Shown one piece after another: positions 25,689 to 34,802 of a DNA stretch of 59,358 nt. Positions within the stretch are counted from its first letter, which is position 1, and the number at the start of each line of letters is the position of its first letter. Below the pieces are notes generated by a model. The model was not told the DNA's origin. It made no database searches and was given only the letters and a program-made list of their open reading frames with translations. The position numbers and the translations under genes are program-made. The stretch comes from Aridibacter famidurans. GTDB taxonomy: Bacteria; Acidobacteriota; Blastocatellia; Pyrinomonadales; Pyrinomonadaceae. The stretch spans positions 1-59,358 of the forward strand of contig JAGFIQ010000119.1 of the NCBI GenBank assembly GCA_024103495.1, read 5' to 3'.

Positions 25689-26840
25689 CTAGCGGATCTG
25701 GGTCTCGTAAGCGGTCTTGATCCTCAACTGCTGCTGTTCGGCGAGCTGTATGTACTTGCCGCGCTCGACGACCACCGCTCCTACTCCAAAGGCCGCGCCG
25801 ACCCCGGCTCCGACAGCGGCGCCCACGGGCCCACCGACGATCGCGCCGATGATGAGACCGCTTCCGGTCGCGGCGCCAAGCTTGATCGAGTCTTCCTTGT
25901 AAGGTCTCTGGCCTTCGACGGTTCCCTCGTTATCGACGCGTTTCACGTTATCGCCCTTCAGCGGAAGGACCTCGATGATGAAGGCGTTGAAGTTCGCCCA
26001 GCGGTTCTGGGACAGGACGATGCGGTCGAACGAGAGGACCAGCTCGGCACGCCTTTTCAGGCGTCCGGGCTTTCTGTTCTTTGCAACGCGCCCTTCGATG
26101 ATCGCTCCGCCGATCTCGGACGGCGAAACGACACGAGCCTTGAACGGATCGCCTTCCCGAAGGACCTTCGTGTCCATTTCCTCGAGAAGTTCGACCACAA
26201 GCTCTGTATCCGCCGGGATGATGATGATCTCGTCGCCCGTGTAAGCGGACTTGTTCGGTAACGACGCTTTCGTCATCTTCGGCATCGCGCTGTCCGCCGC
26301 GGGTGCCCGATCGGTATACGGGTCGTCCTGCGGCTGATCTGCTGCAGGAAGCGGCTCGTCGTCGATTATTGGCTCATCATCAGGGATAACCGCGTCCGCA
26401 ACATCGTCTGCAGGGACGTCCGGGATCGGAACATCGAGCACAGCCGGCGTATCGACGACCGGTTCAACGTTCACATCACCCCTGTAGGCAAGCGATTCAG
26501 GGATCGCCGACTCGAACTTCTGCTTGCCGTATCCGGCCTCGTAACCTTTTTCGAACCCCTGCTTGTACCCGTCGCGGTAGTCCTCGAGCTTTCCGTAGTC
26601 CTGATTGTAGGCACGGTCGGCGCTCGTGTACTCAGGATGGCGCTTGTAGCTCTTGGCAGCGTTCTCGATCACGTCACGGTAACCGGACATGTATCCGTCG
26701 GAATATCCTGTTCGATATCCGCGCTGCAGAGCAACTTTTGAATCTTGGGCGGCAGCTTCGGGAACTGCCAGGGTTAAGGAAGAGATGGAAACGAGGGAAA
26801 GGCAAAGAGCGAAAGCTACAAAACTTCTGGCTAGCTTCAT
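25689..26840 (-). CDS. Exported protein with GY-rich repeats and a C-terminal glycine zipper
   Basis: 383 residues. Signal peptide 1-31 (PEAAAQ). Residues 35-110 carry aromatic-glycine repeats of the form GYxxGYxxGYxxG (GYRTGYSDGYMSGYRD; then YRDGYKQGFEKGYEAGYG). A proline/aspartate-rich linker (115-190) follows, then a beta-rich domain (205-300, IIIPADTELVVELLEEMDTK through VVLSQNRWANFNAFIIEV), and a glycine-zipper stretch (about 325-355: GSGLIIGAIVGGPVGAAVGA). Strong AAGGAGG site ahead of the ATG. The zipper suggests membrane association or oligomerisation. No named family recognised. Confidence 0.75.
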   Translation of the reverse strand: MKLARSFVAFALCLSLVSISSLTLAVPEAAAQDSKVALQRGYRTGYSDGYMSGYRDVIENAAKSYKRHPEYTSADRAYNQDYGKLEDYRDGYKQGFEKGYEAGYGKQKFESAIPESLAYRGDVNVEPVVDTPAVLDVPIPDVPADDVADAVIPDDEPIIDDEPLPAADQPQDDPYTDRAPAADSAMPKMTKASLPNKSAYTGDEIIIIPADTELVVELLEEMDTKVLREGDPFKARVVSPSEIGGAIIEGRVAKNRKPGRLKRRAELVLSFDRIVLSQNRWANFNAFIIEVLPLKGDNVKRVDNEGTVEGQRPYKEDSIKLGAATGSGLIIGAIVGGPVGAAVGAGVGAAFGVGAVVVERGKYIQLAEQQQLRIKTAYETQIR

Positions 26841-27161
26841 TGGTCCTCCTTATCAAATAGCAAAGAAATGTAGTGTCCTCTGAGGGTTATACACCATGAC
26901 CTAAGAAATTACAAGAACATATTTGTGAATGCGCCGCGGCGTTTCTCGCTCAAGGTCCGGCCGGTAGTCGGCCTTTCAGGCGTCGCCGGATCCCTGTGTG
27001 TCATAACGCCACGCTGGTGTCCGGTTCGCCCGTAAAATGGCGCCCTTGCAAGAAGTCGGCAAACGAGGAGAGTAAAGGGGAGAGGGCGGCGGCGGTGTCG
27101 CGACCGCCGCCTGCTTTTCCGCAGTTACGAGCATCAATAAATGCTTTGGAGGAGCTATTTA
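26841..27161. other. Gap between GY-repeat gene and DUF5916 gene
   Basis: 321 bases. Holds the upstream region of the GY-repeat gene, a small GGCCG/CGGCC hairpin near 26960-26980, and a GGCGGCGGT (27088-27096) / ACCGCCGCC (27103-27111) hairpin that on the minus strand lies 50 bases past the DUF5916 gene stop and may end its transcript. A short plus-strand open frame here is not convincing. Confidence 0.5.
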
Positions 27162-29732
27162 CTAGAAACTCTTGCGGAAAAGGTATGAAGCCCGTATGAA
27201 GAACGTGCGGCTGTTCCGTTCGAACCGCGGCTCGAACTGGCCCGTCAGAGGGCTGAAGCCGTTGTAATTGAATGAGTCGTTATAACCCACATAAAAAGCC
27301 GTGCCGGGATTCGGGTTCCAGCCGAAAAGCATCTGGCCAGCAGCGCCCCGGCTAAGGGTATCGTAATCCCAGCGGACACGAGTGAATATGAACCTCGTGA
27401 ACTGGTACGTCGAGCGAAGCGAGAAGATGTTCGTGTCGTAGGCGTCGCGCCCCGTGTCATTCCTGGTCAGCTTGCTCTTCGTGTAGTTGAACGAGAAATT
27501 AAGAGGGTCGACCGGCTTGAAGTTGAATCCGGCCTCCATATCGAACTGCTTCCCCTTGCCCGGATCGATCGCCGGGTAAGGTCCCGCGGTGTCAGGATCC
27601 TGAAGATACCGCTCGAGAAACGCCAGGTACGGAGGGCTGACCCTGTCGAACACGGGTCCCGCACCGAAGTCGAAGTCGAGTGCGTTCCAGATCGACCCCA
27701 CGAAGCCGTACGCCGACAGTTGTTTGTTGAAGGTCTTGTTGATGTTGAAGCTGAAATAGCCCTGGTGCGCCGCCCTCTCCGGGTCACCGAAGAATGCCCC
27801 GTTGCGAACACCGGGAATACGCTTCGGACCGAACTCGTCCTCGTAGATCTTCTCGAAACCGTAACCTGTTTCCCCGTAGATGAACGTATTGCCTTGAAGA
27901 GAGAGGTTGAAGTTCACGCCCGCCACTCCGGCCTGCTTTCGGCCTTTCCAGTCAAGGTTGATCCTCGCGAACTGGTTCGAGTTGACCCTTATGATCGGGG
28001 CGTTAGGCCTTGATTTGGTGCTGAAACGGTTCGCTGCCAGAAAAGAGTTCGTGTTCGTCCGCCTCGTAAACCCGGCGTCCGCCCTGTAATCCCTCGATCT
28101 TCCGATCGCCTCAATGAAGTACCCGTGACGGTCGGTCGTGTAGTCGACGCTGAAATAGTACCCGACCCCGTTCCCTGTCCTGTACTCGGAGCGGTTCTCT
28201 TCCGGGTCGTAAAAATACCGCCTCGAATGTGTTCCAAGCACCTGGAACTTCGTCACGGTCTTCGAGTTGAGCTTGAACGTACCGTCGAATCCGCCTGTGA
28301 AATTGCGGTTTCTGGGGAATATCCTCGCGGTGCTGAAGAAACCCACGTTGTGCTCTTTTCCGATGTCCCGTTTCAGCCGGAGCACGCCAAAGTACGCGTT
28401 CTTGTCCAGGAACTCCTCGCTGGGTCTGTAGTCCGGATCCGGATCGTTTCGCTCGTCCTCGGAATAGTTTCCGGGAGCGTTGTCGGACGCGAGCAAAAAT
28501 CCGAACGAGTTCTTACCAACCTTCCCGGTCAGCTTGGCCGCGACGTCCGGATCGACGATCGTCCTCGAATAGAAAGGCTGCAACGGCGACTGAAAGATCT
28601 CGACACCTTCGAGGAAAAAGGGCCTCTTCTCTGCGAAGAATATAGGGAACCGCTGATTTGCCGTGACGACCGGCGCGTCGGCCTCTATCTCCGCGAAGTC
28701 CGGATTGATGGCCGCGTCGAGAGTGATGTTCGACGTGATCGTGTACTTGATGTTGACGCCAATGTCGTGCTCGACCGGGTCGTTAACGAACCTTCCGGGA
28801 TCGATGGTCCCGTTCGGATTGAAGATCGGGTGATACGGATTCGACGCGGCGACCGAAATCGGCAGCGTGCGTTTGCGCCTTCCTGTCTGCGAAAGCGTGA
28901 CGGAAGGAACGATCTCGAGCGTCCGTTCCGCCTTGATCTCGTTCAGGCCGGTGATCCTGCCATGCTTGATCAGGAATCCGGAGACATTCCGGTCGTCCGG
29001 CATCCACGAATCGAACTCGTCGTTCATACGGTCGATATTCCTCGCCGCGTTGAACCCCCAGTTCTTGCCATCGCCTGCGGTGTATCGAAGCGACTTGAAA
29101 GGGATCTTGACCTCGACCGACCAGCCCCAGTCCTGGATCACGCCCTTCGATTCCATCACGATATCGACCGAGAAATCTGCGCCCTGGCCTTCGGTGAATA
29201 TTCCGTCCTGCTGGATCCCCAGCGGGTTGAAGCCCAGTATGTACGCGCGTCTCTGATCGTCGTAAGTGTCTAGCCAGACCCTTACATTGTCCTCGCCGAA
29301 TACGTTGTCGCGCTTGGCGACGGTCGCGCGGATCTTGTCCGGTTCGTCCCAGCACTTGAATGCTATGTAGAGGTGCTTTTCGTCGTACATCATCAGTACG
29401 ACAGTCGGCTTGGTTGGAGCGACGTTGTCGCCGGGAGAGGTCTGGTAGAAATCCCTGAACGTCGCAGCGGTCAGCCAGAGCTCTTCATCGACGCGGCCAT
29501 CGATCGTGATGCCCTCTGCCGGGATCTTCGGCACGACGATAGGCCGCAGTTTTTCAGCAGGAACGTCCACCTTGCCCACGCGGACCGTTTCACCCTTCGA
29601 CGAGTCCGCCGCTTTCGAGGCCGTGTCGGAAGCGCCGTTCGGCGACGGCGAAGACTGGCCCGAACCCTCGGTCTGGCCAAACGCGCTGACCGCGAAGATC
29701 AGGATCGCGGCGATAGATAAGATCTTGCCCAT
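27162..29732 (-). CDS. DUF5916 outer-membrane protein with CBM9-like N-domain
   Basis: 856 residues. Signal peptide 1-19 (VSAFGQ), Ser/Pro spacer, then a CBM9-like beta-sandwich at about 65-240 (ITIDGRVDEELWLTAATF, TVVLMMYDEKHLYIAFKCWD, NVRVWLDTYDDQRRAYILGF, WGWSVEVKIPFKSLRY). The C-terminal two thirds (DUF5916) is a run of amphipathic strands that should form an outer-membrane beta barrel; the final residue is Phe (ASYLFRKSF), as in many outer-membrane proteins. Relatives often sit next to proteases or carbohydrate genes; the ligand is unknown. Single-gene transcript by appearance. Confidence 0.87.
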   Translation of the reverse strand: MGKILSIAAILIFAVSAFGQTEGSGQSSPSPNGASDTASKAADSSKGETVRVGKVDVPAEKLRPIVVPKIPAEGITIDGRVDEELWLTAATFRDFYQTSPGDNVAPTKPTVVLMMYDEKHLYIAFKCWDEPDKIRATVAKRDNVFGEDNVRVWLDTYDDQRRAYILGFNPLGIQQDGIFTEGQGADFSVDIVMESKGVIQDWGWSVEVKIPFKSLRYTAGDGKNWGFNAARNIDRMNDEFDSWMPDDRNVSGFLIKHGRITGLNEIKAERTLEIVPSVTLSQTGRRKRTLPISVAASNPYHPIFNPNGTIDPGRFVNDPVEHDIGVNIKYTITSNITLDAAINPDFAEIEADAPVVTANQRFPIFFAEKRPFFLEGVEIFQSPLQPFYSRTIVDPDVAAKLTGKVGKNSFGFLLASDNAPGNYSEDERNDPDPDYRPSEEFLDKNAYFGVLRLKRDIGKEHNVGFFSTARIFPRNRNFTGGFDGTFKLNSKTVTKFQVLGTHSRRYFYDPEENRSEYRTGNGVGYYFSVDYTTDRHGYFIEAIGRSRDYRADAGFTRRTNTNSFLAANRFSTKSRPNAPIIRVNSNQFARINLDWKGRKQAGVAGVNFNLSLQGNTFIYGETGYGFEKIYEDEFGPKRIPGVRNGAFFGDPERAAHQGYFSFNINKTFNKQLSAYGFVGSIWNALDFDFGAGPVFDRVSPPYLAFLERYLQDPDTAGPYPAIDPGKGKQFDMEAGFNFKPVDPLNFSFNYTKSKLTRNDTGRDAYDTNIFSLRSTYQFTRFIFTRVRWDYDTLSRGAAGQMLFGWNPNPGTAFYVGYNDSFNYNGFSPLTGQFEPRFERNSRTFFIRASYLFRKSF

Positions 29733-29978
29733 ATTTCACGCGACACGAACGGAAGGTCCGTCCGGCAGCCTTTGGACGATAGACGGTGTTCGGGAGGGAT
29801 CGGGGACAGGCGGGTAACTGGTTTATGTATGTAAGAGTACGGTTTAAGTCGCCTGTCGTACGTTCGATCTCCTCTTCACCTTGTCGGGTCCGAGGCTTCA
29901 GTTTGTCTTGGTTTCAAACCGGAAACGTTGAACTGCAGATTCCGGAAACAAAGCTAACGAATCGAATGACCGGAAGTT

Positions 29979-30014
29979 CCCCGGAATGCTCCGGTCGAAT
30001 GAAGCATTCCGGGG
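29979..30014 (-). terminator. Strong hairpin downstream of the DUF4097 gene
   Basis: CCCCGGAATGCT (29979-29990) is perfectly complementary to AGCATTCCGGGG (30003-30014), 12 bases past the minus-strand stop at 30026. No T run follows on the minus strand, so it may protect the 3' end rather than terminate by itself. Confidence 0.6.
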
Positions 30015-30025
30015 TCGACACCGGT

Positions 30026-31972
30026 CTAGTTGATGAACATCGAGCTGCGGGGACGCAGCTGAAGCGAACCCTCCTGCTCCTGAAAGTTATAGACTGCCGA
30101 GCCCTTTCCTATCTTCCAGGAAAGGTCGTCCTGCTTCACGACGCTCAACGTACCCAGCCGGAAGGTGGATTCGTTGACAGCGACCGCATCCAGCAGATCG
30201 ACATCGCAGGCTGTGATCAGCGCATCGGCGTTATCGGCAAGCGTCAAATAGACGTTTCCTTCGCCTTCAGAGGCATTGATCTTCTTGAAGTCTCCTTCCA
30301 GGTGAAGGTCGCCTTCGATCCGCCGTGTTGAGAGCGTTCCCGAGAATCCGATAACCCTGATCGTTCCCCTCGCCTCCGAGATCTTCAGCGTGCCCATCGA
30401 ATCCCGCACATTGACCGCCCCGTGGCTGCCCTGCAGTTCAAGGTCACCTGTCACTCCTTCCAGCCGCACCTCTCCGTCCGTGATGATGCGGAGATCCGAC
30501 TTTTTTGGGACAAATACCTCCAGCCGGACCTTGTTCAAAAACTCGCTGTCGGACCTCGATGAAGAAGCGGAGTTCTTCACGATCAGCTTCACTTCCTCGC
30601 CGACCTTGACCGTATCGACCTTCACGTCGCCGCTGTCCTGGTTCCTTTTCAGGCGCGTAACCGAATACTTCACTTCCTGCTTGTCCCAGCCTCTCACCGT
30701 GACCGCGCAGCTCTTCGCGTCGACGATCACTTTCGGCTTGCCGGACACTTCGAACGAACCGCTCTTTTCTTCAACGAACGGCGATCTCCCCATATAAAGC
30801 GCTTCTGACGCCCGTGCGAGTTCGGCCTCCAGACGGGCCTTTTCCGATTCGAGATCGGCCGAGAGCTCCCGTCGGTCCAGCGCTTCGGTCGCTTTTCGGA
30901 TCGCTTCCGTGCTTATCGTCACTTCCGGAACGGAGACCGAGATCGCAGTCTCGAACGCTTCCATCATCTTTTCAACTTCTTTGCCTGAAAAGGCGATCTT
31001 TGCTTCCGATTCTTTCAAAGCGCGTTCGAAATCGCGGTTGATCCTTTCCATTTCGAACTCGAATCTCGACTCGAAGGTGTCATCAAAGTCATCCGCGGTC
31101 TTCTGGGGGAGCAGATCCACAGCCTGATTCGGAGTTCCGCCGTCGTTCTTTCTTCCGATCGCGATGCCTCCGTTGACGCTGTTCAGCTTGACCTTGACGT
31201 CGCCGGAACCTATTCGGCCGTACAGGTCGCGTCCCACGTACTTGCCTTTGCGTACCGGGAGGCCGAAGTCGTTCGAAATCTCACCGTTGACCGAATCGGC
31301 CTTTACCGTCGCGTTCGTGTTCGAGGGCAGGTCAAGCTTCACCGTCCCGTTGACCGTGCTGAGGGCGATGGTCGAATCGCCGTTAAGGCTTTCGAAATCG
31401 GCGAGCACCGTGCCGTTGACCGTCGAAAGACGTGCGGTGCCGCTAAGGTTCATTCCTTTGACCGATCCGTTGACAGCGGACACCTGCGTAAAGCCCGTCA
31501 TATTTGAAACATCGACCGAGCCGTTGATCGTCTCGATCTCGCGCAGCTGAGCAGTTCTGGGGACCTTCAGGCGAAAATCCACGGAAAGCTTGGAATACTT
31601 GCGCCCTTCTTCTTTCTCGCGGTTCCATTCCCGCTTTTTATAGTCCGTTTCGACCTTGAACTCGGTCTGCGTTGCCTCGATCTCGATCGCGACGTCGTTG
31701 AGCCGCTCCTTCGAGTCTGCGACCTTTACGGCGACGAGATGGATCTGCGGCGAATCCCAGGCCTCGACGGTGATCGAGCCGTTGATGTTCGACACTTCGA
31801 TGGTGCCGTCGGGACTGAACGGATACGTCTGTTCAAATCTCTCGGTTTCATCGAGAACGACCGGCATCGGCGCCGTAGGCCGCTTCGGCTCGTTGAATTG
31901 TTCGTAAACCTGCAGGCCGCTTCCGGACGAGAACACTGCTCCCGCCAGCAGCAAAGTTGCAAACCAAGACAT
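30026..31972 (-). CDS. DUF4097-type beta-repeat exported protein
   Basis: 648 residues. Signal peptide 1-19. Two long runs of beta-helix-like repeats: residues about 55-270 (GTIEVSNINGSITVEAWDS, ETINGSVDVSNMTGFTQVSA, GTARLSTVNGTVLADFESL, STVNGTVKLDLPSNT) and about 400-640 (GSFEVSGKPKVIVDAKSCAV, GEVRLEGVTGDLELQGSHG, GTLKISEARGTIRVIG). Between them is a charged helical segment (about 300-400). DUF4097 proteins are exported and often follow sigma/anti-sigma pairs, but here the gene stands alone. Function unknown; likely periplasmic or surface. Confidence 0.85.
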   Translation of the reverse strand: MSWFATLLLAGAVFSSGSGLQVYEQFNEPKRPTAPMPVVLDETERFEQTYPFSPDGTIEVSNINGSITVEAWDSPQIHLVAVKVADSKERLNDVAIEIEATQTEFKVETDYKKREWNREKEEGRKYSKLSVDFRLKVPRTAQLREIETINGSVDVSNMTGFTQVSAVNGSVKGMNLSGTARLSTVNGTVLADFESLNGDSTIALSTVNGTVKLDLPSNTNATVKADSVNGEISNDFGLPVRKGKYVGRDLYGRIGSGDVKVKLNSVNGGIAIGRKNDGGTPNQAVDLLPQKTADDFDDTFESRFEFEMERINRDFERALKESEAKIAFSGKEVEKMMEAFETAISVSVPEVTISTEAIRKATEALDRRELSADLESEKARLEAELARASEALYMGRSPFVEEKSGSFEVSGKPKVIVDAKSCAVTVRGWDKQEVKYSVTRLKRNQDSGDVKVDTVKVGEEVKLIVKNSASSSRSDSEFLNKVRLEVFVPKKSDLRIITDGEVRLEGVTGDLELQGSHGAVNVRDSMGTLKISEARGTIRVIGFSGTLSTRRIEGDLHLEGDFKKINASEGEGNVYLTLADNADALITACDVDLLDAVAVNESTFRLGTLSVVKQDDLSWKIGKGSAVYNFQEQEGSLQLRPRSSMFIN

Positions 31973-32233
31973 AATTGCTTTCTCCTAAGAACGCTTTTCT
32001 GTGAGTATTTACGCGGTATTTCGTTATCTGGTTAGTAAACACCGCTCCCGTGCGGTATCTGACAAGTTTTTTCCCGAACGGACGGCCTCCGCTATCGCTA
32101 TACAAGGGCCGATACCAACCGCTTCCGTATCACCTCAACCGACCCTTTTCGAGCGGCGGAGCGAATTTACTTTGGGGGCCTGATTTGTTATTTTACTGTG
32201 TTTGGTTCGGCCACGTTCCGGAGAAGAAGACCA

Positions 32234-33478
32234 ATGCTGAAACTTACCAGGCTGCATATCCTGCACGACGCCGAGGACCTTGGAAAGAAGCGAAGGACGG
32301 GTGTTTCGCTCCACTGCCACACAGAGCAATCCAAGGAAATGCTGGACTTCATCCCGCATTATGCCGACCGGCTACCCATCATCAATTTCTTCTGGAGACG
32401 GGAGCGCAAGAACTATCTGAAACGGGAAGGCAAGGGGATCGATTTCTCGACCGCCTACTGGTCCCCGCCGCTTCCGCCGGGAATGGTCTACGGGATCGAG
32501 AAGGAGCAGATCGAGGAAGCCGGACTTGCGCCGCTCGTTTCGCTTACCGACCACGACAGCATAACCGCGAATCTTGAGGTCAAGGCGGACGAGGCCGAAC
32601 AGCACGCTCCGATCTCGCTCGAATGGACCGTTCCGTTCGAATACGGCTTCTTTCACGTTGGGGTCCACAACCTCCCCGAGGACCGGGCGGAATCGATCAC
32701 GGAAGACCTTCTGGCCTTCACGTTCAGCGGCGACGAGGAACCTGACAAGAAGCGGCTGCACGAACTTTTCGGGATGCTGAGCGAGATCAGGGAAGTGCTC
32801 GTGATCCTGAACCATCCGCTGTGGGACATCGAGATCGTTGGCCAGGAACGCCACGAGGTCCTTCTGAAGAACTTCATAAAGGAATACGGGCGCTGGATCC
32901 ACGCCTTCGAGATCAACGGCTTCAGGTCGTGGTCGGAGAACAAGCGCGTGCTGGAAATGGCTGACGCCCTCGGTTTCCCGATAGCGACCGGCGGCGACCG
33001 ACACGGCTGCAAGCCGAACACGGTCATCAACCTGACCGACACCCAGACCTTCGACGAGTTCGTCGACGAGATAAGGATCGAGCGCAAGAGCGAGGTCGTT
33101 CTGCTTCCCGAATACAAGCAGCCGCTTCACTCGCGCCAGCTCCAGTCGTTTTCCGAGATCCTCAGCCACTACCCCGACTTCGCCGACCACAGGCGCCGCT
33201 GGTTCGACCGCGTGTTCTTCGACATCGGCGACGAGAAAGGGCTTGCGCCGCTTTCGGCCCACGGCTGGAAGAAAGGCGGCCCGGCCTGGCTTCGCGGCGC
33301 GATCTGGACGCTCGGATTCCTCGGAGGAGAAAAGATGAGGCCCGTGTTCAGGCTCGCCAGGAAGCGCGCGGACCGCGTGCCGAAATCGCTTGAGGACGCG
33401 GGGTTCGTGATCCCGGATGTGGAAGAGGTGATGGCCGGCCTTCGGCAGTCGCAGACCTCGGCGGGAACGCCTGGATAG
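32234..33478 (+). CDS. PHP-domain metal-dependent phosphoesterase
   Basis: 414 residues from ATG 32234 (MLKLTRLHIL), chosen over an ATG 36 bases upstream because GAGAAGAAG precedes it. The PHP metal ligands are all present: LHCHTEQS (about 26-32), SLTDHDS (about 104-109), SLEWTVPFEYGFFHVGVHNL (Glu and His), LNHPLWD (about 192-198) and TGGDRHG (about 252-258). PHP enzymes hydrolyse phosphoesters with two or three metals. Their substrates vary widely (histidinol phosphate, nucleic acids, small phosphoesters). First gene of a row with two glycosyltransferases and a membrane protein, next to betaine lipid genes, which suggests a role with lipid or sugar phosphates (inference). Confidence 0.85.
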   Translation: MLKLTRLHILHDAEDLGKKRRTGVSLHCHTEQSKEMLDFIPHYADRLPIINFFWRRERKNYLKREGKGIDFSTAYWSPPLPPGMVYGIEKEQIEEAGLAPLVSLTDHDSITANLEVKADEAEQHAPISLEWTVPFEYGFFHVGVHNLPEDRAESITEDLLAFTFSGDEEPDKKRLHELFGMLSEIREVLVILNHPLWDIEIVGQERHEVLLKNFIKEYGRWIHAFEINGFRSWSENKRVLEMADALGFPIATGGDRHGCKPNTVINLTDTQTFDEFVDEIRIERKSEVVLLPEYKQPLHSRQLQSFSEILSHYPDFADHRRRWFDRVFFDIGDEKGLAPLSAHGWKKGGPAWLRGAIWTLGFLGGEKMRPVFRLARKRADRVPKSLEDAGFVIPDVEEVMAGLRQSQTSAGTPG

Positions 33479-33510
33479 ACCGGGAACAAAAGTTATATCG
33501 CAATCTTACG

Positions 33511-33538
33511 GGCGGTCATTGACCGCCAAATCTTTTTT
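33511..33538 (+). terminator. Hairpin plus T run between PHP gene and glycosyltransferase
   Basis: GGCGGTCA (33511-33518) and TGACCGCC (33520-33527) form an inverted repeat followed by TTTTTT (33533-33538). A second inverted repeat GGCCCGG (33540-33546) / CCGGGCC (33568-33574) followed by TTTGTT lies directly after. Together they could end or attenuate the transcript before the glycosyltransferase gene. Confidence 0.65.
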
Positions 33539-33593
33539 AGGCCCGGACCCTTACCGAGATCAAGGCACCGGGCCTTTGTTCGAAAACGCAGAA

Positions 33594-34802
33594 GTGAGCA
33601 ACGAGATACGCGTCGCCTTCTTTCCGGATTCATTCCACGAGGTGAACGGCGTCGCGATGACAAGCAAGAGGCTTATCGCCTACGCGGAAAAGCGGGGGTA
33701 TCCGTTCCTTTGCGTTCACGCCGGCGACAAGACCGAGAGCCGCAAGGAAGGCACTATCGAATACCTCTCGCTCAAGCGCTCGCCCATCGCCTTCCCTATG
33801 GACGAAGGCCTGAAGTACGACCCGCTTTTCCAGAGGCATAACAACCGGGTCCTCAGGAAGCTGATGGAGTTCCGGCCCGACGTGATCCACATCACGGGAC
33901 TTAACGACGTATCGATCATCGGCGCATACCTCGCTTGGAAGCTCAAGCTTCCGTTGGTGGGTTCCTGGCATACGAACCTGCACGAGTTTGCGGCCCGAAG
34001 GCTTACGCGGATGTTCCGCTTTCTTCCCGGGAAAACTTCGCAGAAGATCACCGATCTCGCGGAGCGCCAGATCCTGAAGGGGGCGATGCTCTACTACAAG
34101 ATGCCAAAGGTGCTGCTTGCCCCGAACATGGAACTAGTGGAGGCACTTGAGAAAGGCACGGGCCGCGAGACGGACCTGATGGCGCGCGGCGTCGACGTCG
34201 AGAAGTTCGATCCGGTGAAACGGACCGTCAGCGATTCGACTTTCAGGATCGGGTTCGTGGGCCGGCTCAGGGCGGAGAAGAACGTCCGCCTTCTGAAGGA
34301 CCTGGAAGACGAGTTGCTCGGGCAGCACGCCGAAGGAAAATACGAGTTCCTGATCGTCGGCGAGGGCAACGAGCGCGAATGGCTCGAAGCGAACATGAAG
34401 CACGCCGTTTTCACTGGCTTTCTGGAGGGCGAACCCCTGTCCGAAGCCTACGCGAACATGGACCTCTTCGTCTTTCCTTCCGAGACGGACGCATTCGGTA
34501 ATGTGGTCCAGGAAGCGAACGCGTCCGCAGTTCCCGCGCTCGTCACGGACAAGGGCGGGCCGAAGTTCATCATCACCGAAGGCGTCAACGGCTTCGTCTG
34601 CAGGGACGTAGGCGAGTTTGCGAGGCACGCGTTGGACCTGATGGACAATCGCGGGAAATTGTTGAAAATGAAAGAATCCTCAAGGGAGTTCGCGCTGAGC
34701 AGAAGCTGGGATTCCGTCTTCGACAAGGTCTACGAAACCCACCGCCGGTGCATTTATCTGAGACGAAACGAGGGAAGTACAGAGGCGGTCAGGCAGGCAT
34801 GA
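33594..34802 (+). CDS. GT4-type glycosyltransferase
   Basis: 402 residues from GTG 33594 (MSNEIRVAFFPDSFHEVNGV). A frame extension back to a TTG at 33519 would run through the two hairpins just upstream, so it is rejected. GT-B fold: N-domain with FFPDSFHEVNGVAMTSKRL and HITGLNDVSIIGAYLAW, GSWHTNLHEF; C-domain with IGFVGRLRAEKNVRLLKDL, LIVGEGNEREWLE, VFTGFLEGEPLSEAYANMDL, and the E-x7-E type nucleotide-sugar motif in SETDAFGNVVQEANASAVP. Resembles GT4 mannosyl-/glucosyl- and glycolipid-forming transferases; donor and acceptor cannot be read. The stop overlaps the next start (ATGA). Confidence 0.9.
   Translation: MSNEIRVAFFPDSFHEVNGVAMTSKRLIAYAEKRGYPFLCVHAGDKTESRKEGTIEYLSLKRSPIAFPMDEGLKYDPLFQRHNNRVLRKLMEFRPDVIHITGLNDVSIIGAYLAWKLKLPLVGSWHTNLHEFAARRLTRMFRFLPGKTSQKITDLAERQILKGAMLYYKMPKVLLAPNMELVEALEKGTGRETDLMARGVDVEKFDPVKRTVSDSTFRIGFVGRLRAEKNVRLLKDLEDELLGQHAEGKYEFLIVGEGNEREWLEANMKHAVFTGFLEGEPLSEAYANMDLFVFPSETDAFGNVVQEANASAVPALVTDKGGPKFIITEGVNGFVCRDVGEFARHALDLMDNRGKLLKMKESSREFALSRSWDSVFDKVYETHRRCIYLRRNEGSTEAVRQA

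Noticed and set aside
26996..27199. 67-codon plus-strand frame between the GY-repeat and DUF5916 genes
   Set aside because: No ribosome-binding site, composition unlike a protein, and it runs into the convergent gene's 3' end.
33594..34802. Specific naming of the glycosyltransferase as sulfolipid synthase (SqdX-type) or Agt-type
   Set aside because: Only general GT4 motifs can be read; donor and acceptor cannot be set without alignment, so no gene symbol is given.
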